DNA from: Erigeron canadensis
Taxonomy: Eukaryota > Streptophyta > Magnoliopsida > Asterales > Asteraceae
Assembly (NCBI RefSeq): GCF_010389155.1
Contig: NC_057761.1
Coordinates: 18,664,501-18,728,500 of the forward strand
Length of the DNA stretch: 64,000 nucleotides
Direction of reading: 5' to 3'
The notes below the pieces were generated by a model. That model searched no databases and was not told the DNA's origin. It saw only the letters and a program-made list of their open reading frames with translations. The position numbers and the translations under genes are program-made. This document shows positions 60,501 to 64,000 of this stretch, one piece after another; the stretch's first letter is position 1, and every line of letters begins with the position of its first letter.

Positions 60501-63500
60501 AACCATTCAAAATAAATGAGTCAAATTTGCCACCTTTTAATAGCTATGCTTATAAATGTCTCCACGTAAGAACATATAACTAATTTTCACCATTTTGAGA
60601 ACATCACCATGATACCAGAAACTAACACCAAATTCAAGTCAAACATACAAAATTAACCCAACTCAATCCATTTCCAGGTAATAAAAGCAGTGCGCCTTAA
60701 CTTATTAGATAAACAAGAACTGATGCCTGACTATAGCGATTGGTAACTTATATGGGCAATACTTTCTTCTTGGATACTTCTGCTTAGGGGAAGTAATAGT
60801 AATGCTATATGCATCCAACATACTTGTTAGGAAAAATGGCATAAAAAAGTATCAAACTTATACCACTTTCCCAATTGAGGTACTCGACTTGATTTTCTCA
60901 CTTTAAGATCCAAGATTATACATCTCTGACAATAAAAGGTTTTTTATAAGTTTAAATTCCAATTCTTTTATTAACGATATCCAAAGCAAGTTTAAAACAT
61001 GAAAAACATGTATGTATGTTCTAATACAAACAAATTACTTTTAATGAAATAAATGATAATATATGCTATCTACCCTATTTGAAAATATCAAACTAAATAA
61101 ATGAGATTTTGAAGACTTACCAGATTGTATATCCTTTTCAAGAACTTGTGGGGTAACAAAGAAAACTCGTTTCGTTTGCCAAAGGGATACTCTATTTGAG
61201 GGACTTATTTGACCGGTCATATCAGTTGTGTCATCCTGCAATCGATTTTATACAAACTACTAATATATTGAAAACAGAGTAGCATGTATGTCACAAACTA
61301 TACTACACAAATACTGAGAAAGATAAAAGAAGTACAGATGAGAGCTCACTTGTGGAATTCCCACAATTTTGTGGCATGCTTCTATTTGTTGCATTACAAG
61401 AGGACGAGAAGGAGCAGCAAACACAATCTTACCTGCAATCAAAACATTACATTAGGACTAGATTTCTAATCTGATCAAACATGTTTGACTGTAGAAAGTC
61501 AACTTGCAAAAGTTTGAAATTCAGATGAGCACTTGAGTGATTATTAACTATAACTATAGGATTGTGTACCAGAATGCTATTTTCATGTACTGTTTTACAA
61601 AAGTATTAGCATACAAGATTTTAATGAGGCTTAAAAAAACTACTTCGAATTATTTAAGTATTAATTAGTTGGCCAACAACTTGCTAAAAGCTTCACAAGA
61701 AATGGATTTGCAAAAAATTACAGTCAATCTAATAGTTACACAAGAAACACCCAATGCCGTCTTCCACGGGTTATGGGAGCCAATATCGTCTTCAACTGTG
61801 TACCGGGAACTCGGGGAGGTGAGATGTAGACAGTCTTACCCCTACCTAAGGTAGAGAGGCTGCTTCCAGAAAAGGACCCCCGACCTGCAAGGAGTAAGGA
61901 TTGAACCGTTGACCTCTGCCTTCAGAGGCAAGAGCTTTTCAACTACATCCAGGCCTTGCTTAGACAATTTTATAGTTACAAATAATAGAAATGCGTATAA
62001 CATATTGGAAGAGAGCTTAATATATAGAAAAATCTCAGTAATAATTAATACTAAAGATAGAATTACTAAGCAAACGAATCACCTTCAGGAAACCAATTAT
62101 AGTAATTATACATCACAACAGCGGCAATAAGAGTTTTTCCAAGTCCAGTAGGTAGTGACACCAATGTATTTGAAAATAGAGCTGTTTGCGTAATAGATAA
62201 TTGATAATCACGAACTGGGACATTTTCTGCCAAGGGAAATCAAGATAATAAGCATGGGAATACAATTTGTTTTGTAAAAATTATGATAAAAATAAAAGTC
62301 TAATCGAAAACATGTAATAGACTTCAATGAACAGAATCTACTACAACATACTCAAGACATAGATATGGTGCAACTTCTCATTCTTGGCTCGAGTCGATGT
62401 TAGAAACTTCAACATAATGAATGTGAAAAAATAAAACTACATGTCTTAACCACAGGTGTTGGCCAAGTGGTGAAAGTTTGGTTTCTAAAGGTGAAAATAC
62501 CTAGAGGTCTCCTGTTCAAATCCTAGCAACAAAAAAAACTATACCCCCTCGTGGCCACGAAAGTAAGCCTGCAATGACCCTGAGACCCTGGGCTACCCCG
62601 CAATGAAGGTGGTCGCCCTGGTATTAGTCAGCTCGCAAAGCGGGTGTACCAACGTTAACCAAAAAAATACTATCTTGCAGCTTCGGTTACATATTTTAGT
62701 TTTCAATGAGCACCTATGTCATACATTGGCAGCATGCTGAAGCGGTACCTCACTTTCACCACCATTGTCAGTGCCACTCTAATTATTTAAGGAACTGATG
62801 CGTATGAAAACTGGTTGTCTATGAGTATCACATGGACATATTTGCCTTCATTTGAAAACATATAAAACTACTGTTGAGGCAATTTTCAGCACAGTGATGA
62901 CTGTTATTTAGGCAAATGATACACATTTAAGGTAAAGCTAATACCTTTGATGATCATAGAGTGGCTTAAAATAATGCCAAAACTATTGCCACTGAACCAA
63001 TTTCATACTTAAAAGGAGCAATTGATTGAGGGGGACCATTGAAGAGTCTCGGTCTCTCTGATCAATCATATTAACATTGTGTCTCAAGTTGAGTTTAAAA
63101 AGAGCTTAAAAGAGGGAGAGCGAAGTCTTAAAAAAGATTTGTGGGGAGATTTGAGGTATTTAAATCACAACTTTTTAATACACTTCCCACCTTTAGAATG
63201 ATTAGGAAGTGTAAACTCCGTTCCCATCCTTTTCTTTCCTCTACTAACTCTGCCATAAAACCTAAAGAATACTGTAAGACTGGAATGTAAGGAAACTCCT
63301 TTTCTTTTGTTTACTAACTATTAACGGCAACATAACGGTTGTCTTCAGAGTTTGTTACAACAATGCATGTTCGTTTCTGGGTCAAAAGGGTTAACCTTTA
63401 TTCTTGCAAAACAGTGAGAAATACTTAGGAGTACCAAGTCAAACAAGAACAGCTATAAAAAGTCAAAATTTTGTTGTGGATTATCAAATCTCCAACATCA

Positions 63501-63958
63501 TCTTTGCCGGTAAACACTTTGCAGAAAGATAAAAAAACAAAAACAAAAAAAAACACACCATAATCTCCAATCGGCATATAGATATAATAATGTTATAACA
63601 GAGATATAGAAGTACCTGGATATAACCAGGTTTTCGCAGTCTCGGGGTTAATCTTAACTCTATCAGCATCATCATCATTAAAGTCATTATCCTCGCACAA
63701 AACAGCATCTCGGGCATCATTTCTTGGATTCTGATTGACGGGTTTCGATCCAATGAATCTATCGAGTGTCGATTGACGAGAAGACGAAAAGGGTTTGTTG
63801 GTAATTTTACTGTTAGGGTAAGAACCAAACACATTTGAATTGGAATTATGTAAAGGGACTGCTACACTATGATTACTACTAGCACTAGTAATATTAGAAG
63901 CAGTGGCTTTATTACAAGCTTCATCGATTTCTTTAACGGCTGCTTCCCAATCAAAATC
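39527..63958 (-). CDS. FANCM: FANCM DNA helicase/translocase (partial at 5' end)
   Basis: Exons, in transcript order: 63958-63616, 62226-62083, 61432-61350, 61235-61121, 60363-60272, 59532-59478, 59386-59265, 58395-58282, 55659-55466, 54692-54562, 54352-54292, 54190-54120, 47725-47676, 47248-47074, 46687-46569, 46489-46163, 45575-45509, 45207-44626, 44156-43701, 42553-42502, 42084-41941, 40001-39527. All junctions are GT..AG and every phase matches, giving 1323 codons plus stop. FANCM is a nuclear SF2 helicase/branch translocase that remodels stalled forks and, in plants, suppresses class II crossovers. Seen: LPTGLGKT (Walker A), [29 protein letters not shown] and QRMGRTGRK (motif VI). Plant FANCM lacks the animal C-terminal nuclease-like domain; none is seen here, and length fits the plant protein (about 1340). 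Only the first few codons lie past 64000. Introns are rich in mobile elements. Confidence 0.93.
40150..41530. repeat. Inverted and direct copies of a short repeat in FANCM last intron
   Basis: About 100 bases at 40170-40275 (plus) reappear inverted at 41395-41525. Both encode, in their sense direction, a peptide with EPVYPE.P.PDYAISP. A third, direct relative of part of the unit (CCGGAAGTGGGAGTTCC context) is at 41240-41282. Between them are AT-rich sequence, an (AT)n run at 40665-40684 and telomere-like CCCTAAA pieces near 41094-41160. Shared amino acids suggest a common coding ancestor, perhaps a dispersed repeat. Not identified. Confidence 0.5.
47834..52069 (-). mobile_element. 5'-truncated copia element in a FANCM intron
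   Basis: Minus-strand copia element inside the 6.4 kb intron, same strand as FANCM. The 3' LTR is about 124 bases (plus 47834-47957; purine tract GCGGGGGAA adjoins it). The 5' LTR, primer site and first part of gag are missing: homology stops at about 52069, where unrelated sequence begins. No target duplication can be checked. Confidence 0.85.
47952..52065 (-). pseudogene. Copia gag-pol remnant in FANCM intron
   Basis: Reading downward: gag from inside the capsid ([21 protein letters not shown]), then zinc knuckle [13 protein letters not shown] at about 51240; protease [14 protein letters not shown] at about 51090; integrase CDVWGPAP and [13 protein letters not shown] at about 50450-50560; then, after a gap with stops, [38 protein letters not shown] (49380-49260) of reverse transcriptase, [10 protein letters not shown] at about 48940, and RNase H with [19 protein letters not shown] and [14 protein letters not shown]. 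Several stops and frame changes break it. The best-preserved part is 49028-47952. Confidence 0.88.
52183..52865. mobile_element. PIF/Harbinger- or Tourist-like miniature in FANCM intron
   Basis: Ends are inverted: GGGGGTGCTTGGTTC at the left and CAACCAGGCACCCCC at the right, with TCA on both sides (52180-52182 and 52866-52868), a three-base duplication. The 683-base interior holds a (CT)n run at about 52327-52349 and GGTGG/CCACC-rich blocks that can pair; no transposase. The adjacent 52085-52180 contains a scrambled partial copy of the same left part (ATCATTATAGAGTGGAGTA). Confidence 0.6.
53935..54005 (-). mobile_element. Possible tRNA-derived SINE fragment
   Basis: On the minus strand TAGCCGAGCCAATGG resembles a box A and GCTCGAGTCTGAC a box B at tRNA-like spacing. 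No clear tail or target duplication, so only a weak call. Confidence 0.3.
56146..56170 (+). repeat. 25-base poly-G run in FANCM intron
   Basis: An uninterrupted run of 25 G on plus (poly-C on the transcribed FANCM RNA). Length may be approximate because such runs are hard to sequence and assemble. Confidence 0.9.
56480..57720 (+). mobile_element. Possible retroelement remnant in FANCM intron
   Basis: GTTGGTATCAGGGCGGTTCGA at about 56496 resembles a degraded tRNA-Met primer site. It is followed at 56601 by an ATG reading [15 protein letters not shown], a coiled-coil-like, gag-like start soon interrupted by stops. Another 126-codon frame at 57338-57718 has no family I recognise. I found no LTR pair. 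It may be a non-autonomous LTR element or an unrelated insertion. Confidence 0.3.
58583..58914 (-). mobile_element. Second copy of the hAT-like family, in FANCM intron
   Basis: The 332-base element has ends CTATCTTGTTAA and TTAACAACATAG and a perfect eight-base duplication ATAATATC (58575-58582 and 58915-58922). Its reverse complement matches both outer parts of the element at 23463-24223, including a shared stretch TTTTGTAAGTTTTTATAATT, but lacks the fasciclin-derived middle. It lies 2.5 hundred bases from the FANCM exon at 58282-58395. Confidence 0.85.
61741..61971 (-). mobile_element. Au-like SINE in FANCM intron
   Basis: On the minus strand there is a box B GGTTCAATCC and then the conserved run GGAAGCAGCCTCTCTACC..TAGGGGTAAG..CTACATCTCACC typical of Au-type plant SINEs. 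The flanks repeat ATAGTTACA (61732-61740 and 61972-61980). It sits in the intron between exons 61432-61350 and 62226-62083. Confidence 0.75.
62447..62667 (+). mobile_element. tRNA-derived SINE in FANCM intron
   Basis: TTGGCCAAGTGGTGAAAG (about 62459) is a good box A and TGTTCAAATCC (about 62512) a box B. A body unlike the Au type follows (GACCCTGAGACCCTGGGCTA, then GTTAACC and a short A run). A clear target duplication was not found, so borders are approximate. Confidence 0.6.
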
Positions 63959-64000
63959 CTAAATTTAATAAATTAAAATCAAAAAATGTAAATAAAAATC

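Larger units (their letters stand above)
58282..63958 (-). other. FANCM: FANCM N-terminus and ATP-binding helicase lobe
   Basis: Eight exons. The first begins in phase with [12 protein letters not shown], a conserved plant FANCM start, and carries a Q-x-x-L-x-x-F motif (QSTLDRFI, 63752-63775). The next gives the Q-like DYQ and Walker A PTGLGKT (62132-62152). Exon 61432-61350 holds [18 protein letters not shown] (motif Ia); 61235-61121 holds [14 protein letters not shown]; 60363-60272 holds the DEAH box (60314-60325), binding Mg-ATP; 59532-59478 holds LALTATPG (motif III). The last two exons begin the helical insert between lobes, which in FANCM/Hef proteins contacts branched DNA. Confidence 0.9.

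Overview
The window is nuclear DNA of a flowering plant. Genes have many introns with GT..AG borders, intergenic space is AT-rich, and the mobile elements are typical of plants: Ty1/copia and Ty3/gypsy LTR elements, hAT and PIF/Harbinger miniatures, a Helitron-like piece and tRNA-derived SINEs. The sequence alone does not name the species; a eudicot, perhaps an asterid, is a guess from overall character.

Layout. 1-22.1 kb is a nested retrotransposon block. A plus-strand Sirevirus-like copia element (1-10.4 kb; its 5' end lies outside the window) carries gag, pol and a third, envelope-like reading frame, and sits inside the reverse transcriptase of a minus-strand copia element (10.4-20.9 kb). 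That older element is also split in its protease by a 4.2 kb solo gypsy-type LTR (12.8-17.0 kb). A gypsy LTR remnant follows (21.0-22.1 kb). 22.1-27.9 kb has no host gene but holds two hAT-like elements with perfect 8-bp target duplications; one carries the start of a fasciclin-like arabinogalactan protein gene.

The two host genes are convergent. A YSL7/8-type oligopeptide/metal-chelate transporter (27.9-31.4 kb, plus, six exons, 719 aa) carries a 26-asparagine tract near its N-terminus. FANCM, the DNA helicase/translocase that limits meiotic crossovers and acts in fork repair, fills 39.5-64 kb on the minus strand. I could join 22 exons in one unbroken frame (about 1323 codons); only a short first exon appears to lie beyond the window. 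Between the genes are a Helitron-like piece and a palindromic PIF/Harbinger-like element (32.4-38.8 kb), one arm of which holds a SINE and the other a young copia element with almost identical LTRs.

FANCM introns hold a 5'-truncated copia element, a PIF-like miniature, a second copy of the hAT family, two or three SINEs and short inverted repeats, yet all exon frames and splice borders remain compatible. No bacterial-type system, CRISPR array, rRNA or tRNA gene was seen. The most unusual items are the captured fasciclin fragment, the promoter-like block inside the Sirevirus-like element, the nested Harbinger/SINE/copia composite, and the stop-codon spectrum of the Sirevirus-like element.
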